This document shows, one piece after another, positions 44,401 to 55,637 of a stretch of DNA of 64,000 nucleotides (positions are counted from its first letter, which is position 1; each line of letters starts with the position of its first letter). Under the pieces are notes generated by a model. It saw only the letters and a program-made list of their open reading frames with translations. It was not told the DNA's origin and did not search any database. The stretch is from Ditylenchus dipsaci (taxonomy: Eukaryota; Nematoda; Chromadorea; Rhabditida; Anguinidae), in NCBI GenBank assembly GCA_004194705.1, contig SADC01001388.1:274696-338695 (forward strand), written 5' to 3'. The position numbers and the translations under genes are program-made.

Positions 44401-45656
44401 GCTGATCCCCGCACTAAAATTTTGAAACGTTCTGGTTTGCTTTTTTATCAAATTTTGGGACTGAGTATTAATTGCGAAACTTATTTTTCAAAAATATTCA
44501 AAACACATGGTTTTCTAGAATCTATATATGAAATACCTTATATATATCACATTTTGATCACTGGAGCTCGGGACAAAGAGTCTTAAATGCATGTATGATC
44601 AAGAGTCTTGCTCGGAATTATGTCTAAGGGAAGTGAGTGCGCGCATCTCTAACCAACCAAGCCCCACTCCTTGAGTTGACCATTATCAGGGCCACCCCCC
44701 AGCCGAACAAGTACCAAGTTGACGACTATTTTCAGCACTCAAATTACGAAAAATTGTAGCTAGTGCAGAATCCGTTTCCGTTGTTCGCCTTGGTCCCCTA
44801 TTGCTTTTTCTTGAAAATTGCCTTGGTCCACCCTGTCAATTATAGTTATGTTATATAGTGATTATAGTTAACATGATAACCTTTACCATGATCACCTTTA
44901 AACAACAGGGGAGGAGGGGGGCGTCGAAACAATTAAAAAAAAATAGGGTGGAGGTGGGAACAAACTTGAGGTGGGGGTCGTTAAATCGAGGTTTTTCTTT
45001 TTTTCTGAGAAACGGTCGGCGCAATCGAAATCCTTGCGATAATTACGACCAGACTGTGAAAACAGAACTGACAAAGTGCTTTTAAAATCAGCTTCGAAAA
45101 AGTGTCGGACCCAAGGTGGAAACGAACTTGAGGTGGGGGTCCTTAAATCATGGTTTGACTGTATAGGACTTTTGGACCAACAGTTCAAACTAACATTTGT
45201 TACAGGAGGATTCTTGCCATGTTATGACATCCAACCACAATGCGTGATGTTTTCGCAGTATTGTACCCTCCAAGTAGGCTTTTTTACCGACAATTTTTTT
45301 TGATGTTTTATGATTTTAAACATTAACTTTTGAGCGAATTTTTTTATATTATTAAATGTTCTGCTAAAAATAAGTTTTCTTTTATCAAATTAATCTAACT
45401 TCATAATTTATATTTTCAGTCGATTTTGGAAGCGTGCATGAGCACTTGTGGAATGTGTTTTGGTATAGGCGGTGGCATGATGGGCGGTTATGGCATGGGT
45501 GGTGGTGGAATGGCTGGAATGGGTGGTTATGGCATGGGCGGCGGCATGGGCACAAATGGTATGGCCGGAATGGGTGGTTATGGAGCCATGAATGGAATGG
45601 GAGGCTATGGAGGAGTGGGGGCGCAAGGCTATACAATGAATGGAATGTACGGATAA
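41481..45656 (+). CDS. secreted Gly/Met-rich EB-like/ShKT protein, gene B, copy 2 (9 exons)
   Basis: Exons: 41481-41568, 42886-42945, 43010-43111, 43276-43440, 43683-43802, 43850-44076, 44123-44203, 45206-45273, 45420-45656. Phases agree at every junction, so this is the best version of the gene. Order: signal peptide; Cys module with FCFDPKETCTQGICC; Gly/Met exons of 165, 120, about 228 and 81 nt (GGYGTPGMMPGS, MNSPYSGM, NTIAYPLGMQSF); ShKT cysteines in exons 8-9; tail GYGMGGGMG..TMNGMYG. Exon 6 appears one base short (CCTGGAGTATGG for CCTGGAAGTATGG). Exon 3 has a 6-nt in-frame duplication (GTAGGT). Exon 4 and intron 3 resemble gene A more than copy 1 of gene B. Introns 1 and 7 carry private insertions. 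Confidence 0.75.
41689..42289 (+). mobile_element. mariner/Tc1-type deletion derivative, 601 bp (copy 2 only)
   Basis: TA lies at 41687-41688 and 42290-42291, with a single TA at 10590-10591 in copy 1. The ends CCGGGTGACCAAAAAAAAAG and their inverse are extended by GGGACCACTTGGAAATTTT. On the plus strand, about 42010-42214, fragments read FFGHVPW, then AWNEIPQDMIDRAVDDFPER, then LRKCIQANGGYFENK and a stop. This is the C-terminus of a mariner/Tc1-type transposase. The rest of the enzyme is missing. It sits in intron 1 of gene B. Confidence 0.8.
44508..44860. other. copy 2-only block in intron 7 of gene B
   Basis: About 350 bp absent from copy 1 between AAACACATG and GATTATAGTT. It contains TTAGAGATGCGCGCACTCAC on the minus strand, as in the hairpin at 30420-30480, and ends CCTTGGTCCACCCTG, which resembles an inverted hAT-type end (CAGGGTGGACCAAGG). 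No clean target duplication was identified, so it may be a composite of older repeats deleted from copy 1. Confidence 0.45.
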
Positions 45657-45820
45657 TCATAGTCGCAATGTTAAATTTGACCTTTTAATAGATAAAAAGC
45701 TTACTTGTTTGTAAATAAATTTAAAAAAAATTGTTGTTTTTTAAAATTGAAAACATCGAGCAGTGATATTTTTGTGATTTTACGATATTTCAGACTTTTG
45801 CAGTTGGACATGATGGCTTA

Positions 45821-46721
45821 TTACAGACTGACTAAATAATTCCTTTTGAAAAAACTCACTAAATCAAGATTTTTCATAGGACATCCAGCTAGGTTGAGTT
45901 GGATATCATTTTCCAAGCTTTCTTCATAAGCTGAAGATTGTTGTTGAACATGGTGAACGGGTGAATCGTCTTCCCCGTCTATATTCATGGTTGAGAAGGA
46001 TATGTAATCAGAAGTTGACAGCTCTTGACTGTTGTCTGTCAATGCAGCTTGAGCACTAACCGTCGCCTCTAAGAGTTCATCTGGTTTGGAAGTATAAAAT
46101 GTTTGCAGTATTTCTACGCTCTCCTCAGCAGGAATAGAAGATACATTTTGCTAAAAATGAGACTGATTTTAAGAAATGTAAGCAAAATTTTTTGTTTCAA
46201 AGGAGCGTGCCCATGGGTTTAAAAGAAGTTGAGGCTAGGACCAGCGAATGTTTTTGAATCGTTCCATTTTTCACTTGGTTTACGTCAAATCTAATGTTCT
46301 TGGGTTGGGGCTAGTTGTATACTCTTGACTAGTGGTATACCAAAATTTAAATTTTGCTCAAGACAATAAACATTTGAACGGATGTGAAAGATTCCATTCA
46401 ATTATTCAATAACACCAACCTCTGCACTTAATTGTATTTGCGCGGATCCATCTTCAACATTACTTAATGGATTAGATGACTCTTCCATAACCAACTGGTC
46501 GACCGAAAGAATAGTAGTAGCTCGTGATCTAGACGATGGTTGACTTCTAGATGGGGTCTCACAGAAGTTGGTCACATAGTAGTCTTGACTGGGTCTATTC
46601 GAACCAACTGAGCCAGCATGTGATAGTTTGCGTGGAGTTTGAGCTGTGTCTTCTGCATCAGTATTGCTCAATGCTGGAAGAGGGTTGGGATCAGAGGAAG
46701 TGGATGGCAAGTTGAATGCTG
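45821..46721 (-). CDS. unidentified Ser-rich protein, last two exons, copy 2
   Basis: Exons 46721-46420 (302 nt) and 46150-45821 (330 nt) on the minus strand join in phase 0 and stay open: AAFNLPSTSSDPNPLPALSN at the start and MKNLDLVSFFKRNYLVSL at the end. Domains are not recognised; it is low-complexity, acidic and Ser-rich. The intact frame here against the break in copy 1 supports a real gene. Its 5' exons remain unidentified. The intron lacks the pogo-like MITE present in copy 1. Confidence 0.65.
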
Positions 46722-46749
46722 CTTGTAAAACACACCTTAAGTTTTTTTT

Positions 46750-48323
46750 GATAAAATTTTAGCTACTTTTAATAAACTATTGAGGGGGCATGCCAGTAAT
46801 CCCAGCCAACATTTTGAAAGAAAGGCAGCGCTCTTTCAAAAAAAAGTCTTTTATTCAAAAAAATTGAAGGAAAAAGGCACTTTTCGTTTTAAAAAATATA
46901 GAGTTATAGAAAAAAATTCGGAGGGTATTGCCTTTTTTCTTAGCTCAAGAAAAAAGACCAACCGTCGGAAAAAGGCAAGTTGGGCACCCTGGGCATGCTC
47001 GTGAGTTTTGAAAAATTAAGACGAGGATTAGCAAATTTTTTCCAAATTGTCCTCGTTTTCACTAGTTTTGCCTTAAATCTCATATTGATGATCTTATACT
47101 ACTTTTAAAACTAGGCAGAAAACTTGAAAAATCTTTATCAGAAAAGAGCAAATCAAAAAAGAAAACACTGCTGAGACCGGACTCTTTTTAAGTAAATGAT
47201 CTGAAAACCTACTTTGAGCAAACCCATTTTTGGAGTGGTTGCAATCGGCCGAGAGCACTCTTTGCTGACTAAACATTAGTATGTGGTTATCTAACTGGCG
47301 TGAAATGCTCAGATTTTGGCATAAGCAAATCAAATCGGCTATACAGGTGATAGGAGCTGAAAACTATTATAGTTTTTTAAACATAGACTCAGTTCAAAAC
47401 ACGTAGACAGAAAATACTGATTAGCTTTCATCAAAAGAGCAAAGGTAAGTTGACACAAAAAGCCTGTTATAATAGAAACCTGTTTGTTTCAGGAAAAACT
47501 TGTGTTCATGCTTAAAAAGTGGTATTTTGTTATTTTTTACTTCAATAATCTAATATTCACATGTGTAGTGGAAGAGCTGAAATAAAATCAAGTCTTTGTC
47601 TGTTAGCGGCAATTTAAATTAGAATTTAATGTAAATGAAAGTTTTTACATGTTGAAAGTAAAATGAAAGCATAAATTGAAAATATGAAAGTATAAATGAT
47701 CCCAGCATTGAACTAGAAAATAAATGTTACCAGCTTGTGTCCTTTTTTTAAAAAGACAACCTGGCGTAAATAAAATAAAACAAGATTTGATTAAAAAAAT
47801 GTCTTAGAATATTAAAAGAAATCATTAGTTTTTCAATAGCTAGCCACACGATATTTTAAAAAGTAAAAACTGTCGCTGTTCAGCTCATGTCATCGACAAA
47901 TATAGTTCTTCAAAGGACCATCGCCGTTGATGACAATGGCAATTTCGAGTTTTTGAATTTGCAAAGGACAGCTCTTTTATTACGAAAATATATTTCGATT
48001 TTTTTCCATTAAAATTTGTTCAAAATTATGAACCATCTACTGTTCGAGCCCTACGTTGATTGACAATGCCAGATCGGACGACTTAAGCCATAACTAATTA
48101 TCGAGCTATAACTAATTATTAGTAAGTAATTATTCGCTTAATCTAAATCTCAATATTTAAATTGTAGATGCAAATAAAAAAATAATTCGCAAAAACATTT
48201 TCTGCGTTTTCGGTTGTCCCCGCCAACTCAAAAACTCGAAATTGCCATTGTCATCAACGGAGATGGCTCTTTAACTTAGCTTACTAAGAACCTAAATTAA
48301 ATCTTTACGCTTGGCACTTTTAT
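46750..48323. other. intergenic or upstream-intron sequence, copy 2
   Basis: Matches 16520-18065 of copy 1 with few changes. The intron-like pair near 47450-47500 (GTAAGTTGAC to TTTGTTTCAG) is conserved but no coding exon could be joined to it. The order of pieces around 47915-48260 differs slightly from copy 1. Confidence 0.35.
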
Positions 48324-48813
48324 GGCAGCCGACGATTGCGCCATTTCAAATTGCGCCAATTCAGATTGCGCCACATTCAAATTGCGCCAATTCAGATTGC
48401 GCCACATTCAAATTGCGCCAATGCAGATTGCGCCACTGCAAATTGCGCCACTGCAAATTGCGCCATTATAACCCTGCCAATTTCTGGTCATTTTACTGAA
48501 ATTGATCATTGAAGGACATGTAAACAGTCACCCCTAATACTAGAAGGGAACAAAATCCGTTGAGATCAGATTAAAAATACATTTGCTTAACTTTAATTAG
48601 AGTATATAGTGGCGCAATTTGATTTTGGCGCAATTCGCAGTGGCGCAATCTGCATTGGCGCAATTTGAATGTGGCGCAATCTGAATTGGCGCAATTTGAA
48701 TGTGGCGCAATCTGAATTGGCGCAATTTGAATATGGCGCAATCTGAATTGGCGCAATTTGAAATGGCGCAATCTGAATTGGCGCAATTTGAAATGGCGCA
48801 ATCGTCGGCTGCC
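48324..48813. mobile_element. 490-bp MULE-like foldback element with tandem-unit arms (copy 2 only)
   Basis: Exact 9-bp direct repeats CACTTTTAT flank it (48315-48323, 48814-48822). Copy 1 has one CACTTTTAT at 18066-18074. The ends GGCAGCCGACGATTGCGCCA and their inverse continue as arrays of about 16-bp units (ATTGCGCCAATTCAG, ATTGCGCCACATTCAA), about 7 on the left (48336-48470) and about 12 on the right (48608-48803). The unique core is about 130 bp. Nine-bp duplications and long arms suggest a Mutator-like mechanism. The IAPIQIAP-type translations are artefacts of the repeat. Confidence 0.8.
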
Positions 48814-49406
48814 CACTTTTATATTTACCCGCCAAACTTTTTTGTTAAATTTAATAATCTTCCGCACAAAATTTACCTTGTGTTGGATCCTATGTCGAAA
48901 ATTTACTCAAAGTTATGAATTTTTTCCTTTTTTAGCAAACCGAAGTTTAAATTAAAGTGGTATTCATATTCTTTTTTTTTAAATTAATTATTTCGATGAA
49001 ATTTTACAATAAAAAATATTAAAAAGGTTTTCCATCGTTTACGACTGTTTTTTAATATTTCAAAGCTGCAATGTATCTAGTCATTGGCTATGTAAATATC
49101 TTTTTCCTAACATACATCTGTTTAGTACATGAAATGTTTTTTGAGCTGGATTGTAAATGATTCACAGGGCACAACAGAAGCGCTGTCCAACTAACAATAT
49201 AAGAGACTAGCAGACAAAAGCTTTTTTTTGTTAAGAGTTAAAATACTGTTTTGATTAATCAGCAGAAGAGTCTCTTCTTTTTTTAAGTTTTTCACATGTA
49301 TGATCTGAATATTTGTGCATTAATAGTGTGTTTAGAACTTATTGTTTCGAATTCGAGTATAGCTATGGATTAAAGAAGGCAGAAAAGCCATTCAGGTTTG
49401 AAAAAG

Positions 49407-49492
49407 TGGGTTTGGTACCGCAGTGCGTAAGAGTTTGTGTTTTATGGTCATAAAAGAGTGCGAAAGTTCGATTCCGCATGCGTGCACTTTAC
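49407..49492 (+). other. tRNA-like sequence, intact copy
   Basis: A-box-like TACCGCAGTGCGTAAG and B box AGTTCGATTCCGC are about 45 bp apart with an extended middle (TTTATGGTCATAAA could form a hairpin). There is no clear acceptor stem. It is probably tRNA-derived (a SINE-like head). The copy 1 homologue is interrupted by a 416-bp MITE. Confidence 0.45.
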
Positions 49493-50124
49493 TTTTTTAG
49501 CCTAATTGACCAGTTCCAGGCGTAATTTGGGTTGCTGATTCCGAATCTGGGTCTACAAATCTTGGTCTCCGAATCTATAGTGATCAACTATAAATACAAA
49601 AAAAATTAAATGTATGTATAGATGTCACCTTGTCATAAATAATCAGGCTTTATTTATTTTTGCTTTACAAACTAAAAAGTGGGTCTTCGATAGTAAAGCC
49701 TGGGCTTTTAAATGTGTCTTAATGAAAAAAAATCTACAGAATGAAAAAGTTTTTATTAAGAAAACACGATTAACTATTAAAGTAATTTTTTAAAGAGTAT
49801 AGATTTCTTTACTATTTAATTTCGAGTATGACAATTTTTTTTCCGTTAATTTTTGGATATAAATAAAAGATTGAACTTTTTGTTTCAGTGCCAGTGCAAC
49901 TGGTATCAAAATATGATACGTTCATGTTTTGACTACTGATACTTTTCAAGTTGGCTATGCACAATAAAAAAACTAGGGCGCTAGTGGAGAATCGTTTCCA
50001 ATTTTTTCTAAAAAATCAACAGGGGGACCAAGGCATATTTTTGAAAAAAATTAACAGTGGAAGCCAAGGCGAAAATGGTAACCGATTCTCCACTAGTGCA
50101 AATTTAATACAATGACATTCAATC

Positions 50125-51651
50125 GTTGTGGGACATTTCCGAGTCAGCCGTTTCCGAGACGGACATTTCCGAGTCTAGCACATAAACGTTAAATTGGCGC
50201 TTTTTTTGCAGTTTAGTTCATTTGTTCACTTTTTTTCTTGGTTTATATACAATTTTAATATCAAAATGATCTTCATTCTGTTAGCTAAACAAGAGCGCCA
50301 TCAGTGCATGGTTTAACAATCACCCCGGCTAAGTTTCAGGCCAAAACACTACCTGAAACCGGCTTTTTCTCCGAAAATTCATCATTTTTGGGCTTTACCT
50401 TCATTGGTTTCGTTGAGATTTTCTGACTTTTATCAAAACCGCACATCTTTTATTTCATAGCATGTAACCGAGCGTCCAGACTTTCCTAACGGCTACCATA
50501 AAAAGAAAAGGTATCACTTATTAGAGATCAAATTCAAAAAAATATCCGAGTCCGTGACATGCTATCCTTCAGACATACTTTTTTGCCGCTGATTTAAACC
50601 TTCAATATCTACCTAGCTTTCTGAGGTAAATTTGGTATGAAAATATTGCTATTTGATTCCTCATGGAATTTTGACTCTAAAAAATTGCCATCCCTTTTGA
50701 GAACTAAAGCGATATAAAACTAAGTGATATCGATGGATGGTTCCCATTATTTTGATCGTCATTCGCTTGAAGTCCGAGAATCAAAGTATTTTCTGGCAGC
50801 TTAACAGAGCTGCACATGCTTGCAATTGATTGCTCGATACTTTTGGGCTCTAGAAGTGAGTATTGTGGGTACTTTTTTGTGGTATCCAGGTACCCTTTCA
50901 GGTTGGATTGCCTTGGGGACCAAGGCAAAAAGTCGATTTTGGCCAAATTTTTTTTTTCAAAAAATCTATTTTTTGTGTTGAAAAATGGCAGAAAATAACT
51001 TTTTTATCGTTTTAAGCATATAAAAATTGCTTAGAAGTCATTTAAACACTATTTTTAAATAAGTGAAAACATCATCCACCCAAACCCAATAAATGCCGAA
51101 CTTCCTAAAAATAGAGGGGTTTAAATATTAACTTTTAAGGGGGGGGGGAAGCCATTTAGGTTTAAAAAGTGCCTTCCATGGCGCAGTGCGTAAGTGCTCG
51201 CGTTTTTTGGCCCAAATGGTGTTTTTTTGGTGTTGCAGGTTCAATCCCACGTAGTGGCACACTATTGTTTTTGGCTTGTTTGGCCAGTTTAGAGGTAATT
51301 AGACTTTTTTGACGCCAGATTCGGAATAAGCGACCCAAATTACCTCTAAACTGGCCAAACAAGCCAAAAAAATAGTGTGTGCCTACGTGGGATTGAACCT
51401 GCAACACCAAAAAAACACCATTTGGGCCAAAAAACGCAAGCACTTACGCACTGCGCCATGGAAGCCACTTTTTCAAGCCTAAATGGCTCACCCCCTTTAA
51501 ACTTCAGCTATTGAAGGTAAAAGGAATTTTCGCTTACGTTTATTCAAATTTTGTCCAGAAAAGGATTTGGTAACTCGGAAATGGCCGATTCGGAAACGGC
51601 CGACTCGGAAACGGCCGACTCGGTAACGGCGACTCGGAAATGTCCCACAAC
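50125..51651. mobile_element. 1.5-kb element with repeated CGAGTCGGCCGTTTC ends, copy 2
   Basis: It corresponds to 19784-21300. The right arm here shows cleaner units (GGCCGACTCGGAAAC repeated) than copy 1. The nested tRNA-like palindrome is at 51139-51498. The coding potential seen at 50704-50946 on the minus strand matches no family recognised here. Confidence 0.55.
51139..51498. mobile_element. palindrome of two head-to-head tRNA-like sequences, copy 2
   Basis: It has the same structure as 20789-21152: TGGCGCAGTGCGTAAG and GGTTCAATCCC on the plus strand, mirrored on the minus strand. A few substitutions distinguish it from copy 1, for example GTGTGTGCCTACG for GTGTGCCCCTACG. Confidence 0.65.
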
Positions 51652-52118
51652 CCAATCAATAGTTAATTTTTTACACAAATTATTTTCACCATTTTGAAAT
51701 AAAAAATTACAACCACAAAGTTGCCCTGTATTTTTCAGAAACTTTGGTTTTTCAAGGAGGAAGGACAGTTTTTGCCCTGGTTGCCTTTGTTTTTTGGCTT
51801 GGCTAGGATTGAATAGGTTAGCACTGACTGAAAGATGTTTTTCTTCATGTCTCGAATTTTCCAAATATTCTTTCAGCTGGCAACTAAATTATATTACACA
51901 TTGCCTGGCGTGATTTTTTTCAAAGCAAACGATTTTTTTTCTTACATGCCTATCTAATTTTATCACAAAAGTTATCTGTCAATCAAATCGGTGATTTTCA
52001 TTTGATTGAAGATATCTGTTCAAAAAATCATTATTATATATATACGCTCTCTTCACATTTTTATTGTTCAATTTTTTTACTAATTTTTTTTATAACTTTT
52101 CAATTTCTATATTTTCAG

Positions 52119-54378
52119 ATGAACTTTAAGATGTGCAATGGTAGTATTTGTAGCGATGGCCAGTCTCCATCTTCAGTCTCTTCTGGTTCCTGTTCTGCTT
52201 CCAATGGCTCCAACGATTTTAGTCTAGTCAGTTTATATATTTTATATGATAAAATTCGATGCCATATTACCTCTTCCCGCTTTTTCTAACTAATACGCTT
52301 CCCTTTCAGCCTCTGCCTGGCAGTTCTCACAACCTCCAGTTACTTCAAAGCAAGATAGATGTGCTCAACGCCACCCTAGCCCATGAAAAATTTCGCTTTG
52401 CTCAAGAATACAAGGACATGCAGGGTCACTACCGCCTCCGAATTGCTGAACTGGATAAGAAAATAAAATTGTCTGAGCAGGCTCAACCAGTGGTTGGTCA
52501 AGTCCAAAGGCAGGACTCAGATGAAGGGGTTCAACAGCTCCGCAACACAATCTCTGATCTGCATCAACTACTAGCAGACCATATGGCCAGGTCAAGTTCT
52601 GAGAACGAAGAGCTGCGCACCAGCAATGCTAATCTACAGCAGCAGCTGTCTGATCAAAAAGCTGGATCAAATCTAAAGGAAATAGTTGTAAAGCTGGAGA
52701 AAAGGGCAGTAATAGCCGAGGAAAAGGTTGAAGAACTAGCCAGAGGGCAGTTATAGCTGAAGAAAAGACAGCTAAAACAGAAGATTTAGAAATGGAATGC
52801 AGGCAACTTCAATCTGTAGTTAAAAACTGGAAAAGAAGTTAGCGGATCAGAAGGAAGAAGTTCCTGACCAGAACATTAGCGATATGGCTATCCAATTGGC
52901 GGATTATCGCAACAAAAACGAGGAGATGAGACTGTCTTTCAGAGCATCTTCCAAGCAAGCCAGTGAAACCATTTACAAATTAAGGCATCAGCTTAGTCAG
53001 AAGGCCAGAGAAAAAAACGAGCAGGTGGTCAAAAGAAGTCAAGAACCTGAAAGGGTTCACAAAACAGAGTACACTAGGGGTTTTTCCAAGAGTGCAACTA
53101 GGACCATTTCTGCATTGAGAGAGGAGCTCAGCAAAAAGTACATAGAGCACAGTGTGCTCTCTTCACTTCATGCGGAACTTCAGAAGGAGATGGCTACTTT
53201 TAAGAGATTAGAAACTATGAGGGCTGATAAAGTAATAGAAGAGTATAAGAACAAGGTAATTTTGCTTGAAAACTTTTAAAATTTCATTACGCTAATTTTT
53301 AGATGTCACAAATGCTTGAAAACAGCGACAACAGCCCAAACACTAGTGAAAATGGCCCATCCGATCTAAATGTATGTTGCTTTAAAAAGTTACCGAATTT
53401 TTTCTAAACATTTCTCGCTACAATTTTAGTATGGAAGTTAACGGTTAGTCATCGAAAAACCGGTCATTTATGTATTTCCTTTTTGTGGTCAAATTTATTC
53501 AAAAAAAACTAAAATAATCAATCAAATCATTGAATATCAATATCAATTTATCACTAAGCATAATTGCTTCATGGGATCCTTCCATTTGTTGCTATTTACA
53601 AGCCAATTGAAGAAATTAGCATTCTGAGATTGTGGTTAACTATGGGCCTAACTAATGGTTCACAAAGTTAACACACACATTAACAATATAATCACCGTTA
53701 TTCGGTGATTTTTTGCGAGCCTAGTGACTAACCGGTAACTAGCAATCACCCACCCTTAAAAACATAGCTTTTTTGTTGTGTTTTAGGTATCATTAGATTT
53801 AGGCCGAGTACAATTCGTTCAGCAGAGAGTCTCTGGAAAATGTAGTAAAAACGCTGAAACAAAAACTAGCTGATCTTGAGAAAGGTTGAAATTTATTTAT
53901 GTATTTATTAAAAAAACTTAAATTTTCGTTTTAGAAAATCTATTTCTTAAAGTCGAAGATGCCAACAAACAAAATAGTCTGTATTGGTAAAGAAAAGGTT
54001 GATTGTCAAAATTGAAGAGCAAATGAAAGAAAGACGTGAATTTGAGGCAAAATTAGTCAGTTTAATATTTTTTCTTTGATTCCATTGAAAAAATGAATTT
54101 TAGCTGCTGTGAATGTAATCTTGGCTAAACAAAATGCCAGTTGCCAAAATGCAGATAAGATAAGTCCCATGTCTGATACAAAACGCAAGTCGTCTTCTTT
54201 CTGTGATAATAAAATAGAAGCGAAACAAGTCAAAATATGTGAGCTAAAAGAAACCGCTGCACAAACAAAAGTTTTGGTTTCTGCTGGAGTGACAAAAGTA
54301 AAAGCGGAAGAAGATTGCATGATCATTGAAGTCAAGATGAAGTCAGAAAAAACAGCCATTTCACAAGTCAGGACTTAA
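52119..54378 (+). CDS. unidentified coiled-coil protein, copy 2 (about 6 exons)
   Basis: Exons: 52119-52226, 52310-53255, 53303-53371, 53787-53884, 53935-54055, 54104-54378. The frame is longer than in copy 1: exon 2 is open from PLPGSSHNLQLLQSKIDVLN to EEKVEELA, and again from ISDMAIQLADYRNKNEEMRL to DKVIEEYKNK. The two stretches are separated by a one-base loss in GCCAGAGGGCAG and a shared loss in GTTAAAAACTGG. The final exon is fully open to AISQVRT and a TAA. Heptads rich in Leu, Glu, Lys and Gln indicate a long coiled coil of roughly 350 residues or more. No family was recognised. Confidence 0.65.
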
Positions 54379-54964
54379 TAATATCGGTGTGATATGTAGA
54401 AATAAAAATTTTCTCTTTGCCTTGGTTGTTGAAAAATGTTGAAGGACCCTGCTTGTTGAGGACAATGAGAATTTGGCAAATTCAAATGCGCGCAGGACAC
54501 TTTTTGGACAGCATCCAAAGTGACTGCACCCCCTCCCCCCTCCAAAATATTTTTCTCTAAGCCATCTTTTTTCATTTTTGCCTTAGCCTGAAGCCTAGCC
54601 TCACATACCTTGTACACAAATAACTCGAAAGTAACTCTGGATGCATAAAAAGAGATTAAAGTTAAGATGCGAATAACTAATAGTCTCACTCACTTTGAGT
54701 GAGAATATTACTGATAATATTCAGGGGAATCTCACTCACTGACATAAGGACGAAAAATTTGTTCTCATCTCACTCGGTCTGCCAAAACAAATTTAAAAAT
54801 TAAAAAAAAACACACTCACAGCCTGTGAGGACATATATAATTCTCACTCATTATCACTCACATAAAATATCATTCTTACTAGATTCAGTGAGAATTTGTG
54901 AAAAATTTTGCTACATAAATGGCATTTATTCATATCGTTTTGGGCATAAATTAAACATGTATTA

Positions 54965-55392
54965 CAGTCAAACCTCGATTTAGTGGCACCCCCAAAAGTT
55001 CGTTCCGCCTAGGGTCCGACACTTTTTTTAACCCAATTTTCGAAATACTTTATCGATTCTGTTAGCACAGTCTGGTCGCAAATATCGTAAGAATTCCGAT
55101 TTTGCCGATCGTTTTTTAAAAATAAAACGAATTTTGGGTTAAAAAAGCGAAACCTCGATATAGTGGCACCTGTTTTCAAAAAAGGGGTGCCACTATATCG
55201 AGGTTTCACTTTTTTAACCCAAAATTTGTTTTCTTTTCAAAAAACGATCGGTAAAACCGGAATCCTTACGATATTTTCGACCAGACTGTGCTAACATAAT
55301 CGATAAAGTATTTCGAAAATTGGGTTAAAAAAAGTGTCGGACCCTAGGCGGGAACGAACTTTTGGGGGTGCCACTAAATCGAGGTTTGACTG
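54965..55392. mobile_element. TA-flanked palindromic MITE (CAGTCAAACC family), copy 2
   Basis: It corresponds to 24612-25040, including the nested CCTCGATATAGTGGCACC palindrome. TA lies on both sides. Confidence 0.7.
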
Positions 55393-55486
55393 TATTCGTA
55401 ATCATTGATCGAAGGCAATGAAGGTTACAATAAATAAATGTTTATAAAAATGATATAGAAAATCAAAAAATCAAGCACATGAAATA

Positions 55487-55637
55487 TACCGTATTATCTC
55501 TAATAGACGAGCCGGCCGTCTATTTTGCAACCTCCTTCTGAGTGGCCCCATCTGTTAGAGAGAGTATTTTTCAACCCCTCTTGAGGGGTTGAAAAAAGGG
55601 GGCTCTTGAGAAGGCCCGTCTATTGGAGAGTACGGTA
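55487..55637. repeat. short palindromic MITE (TACCGTATTATCTC ends), copy 2
   Basis: It corresponds to 25136-25285. 55640-56610 shows no gene and is nearly identical to 25290-26260. Confidence 0.5.

Noticed and set aside
48324..48813. CRISPR-like array of short repeats
   Set aside because: The units have no unique spacers of constant length, run in opposite directions on the two sides, and are bounded by inverted ends and a 9-bp target duplication with an empty site in copy 1. It is a foldback transposon in a eukaryotic genome.
48571..48867. Protein of repeated IAPIQIAP or LRQFRLRH units
   Set aside because: It is translated tandem repeat of the MULE-like element; every frame is open because the units lack stop codons.
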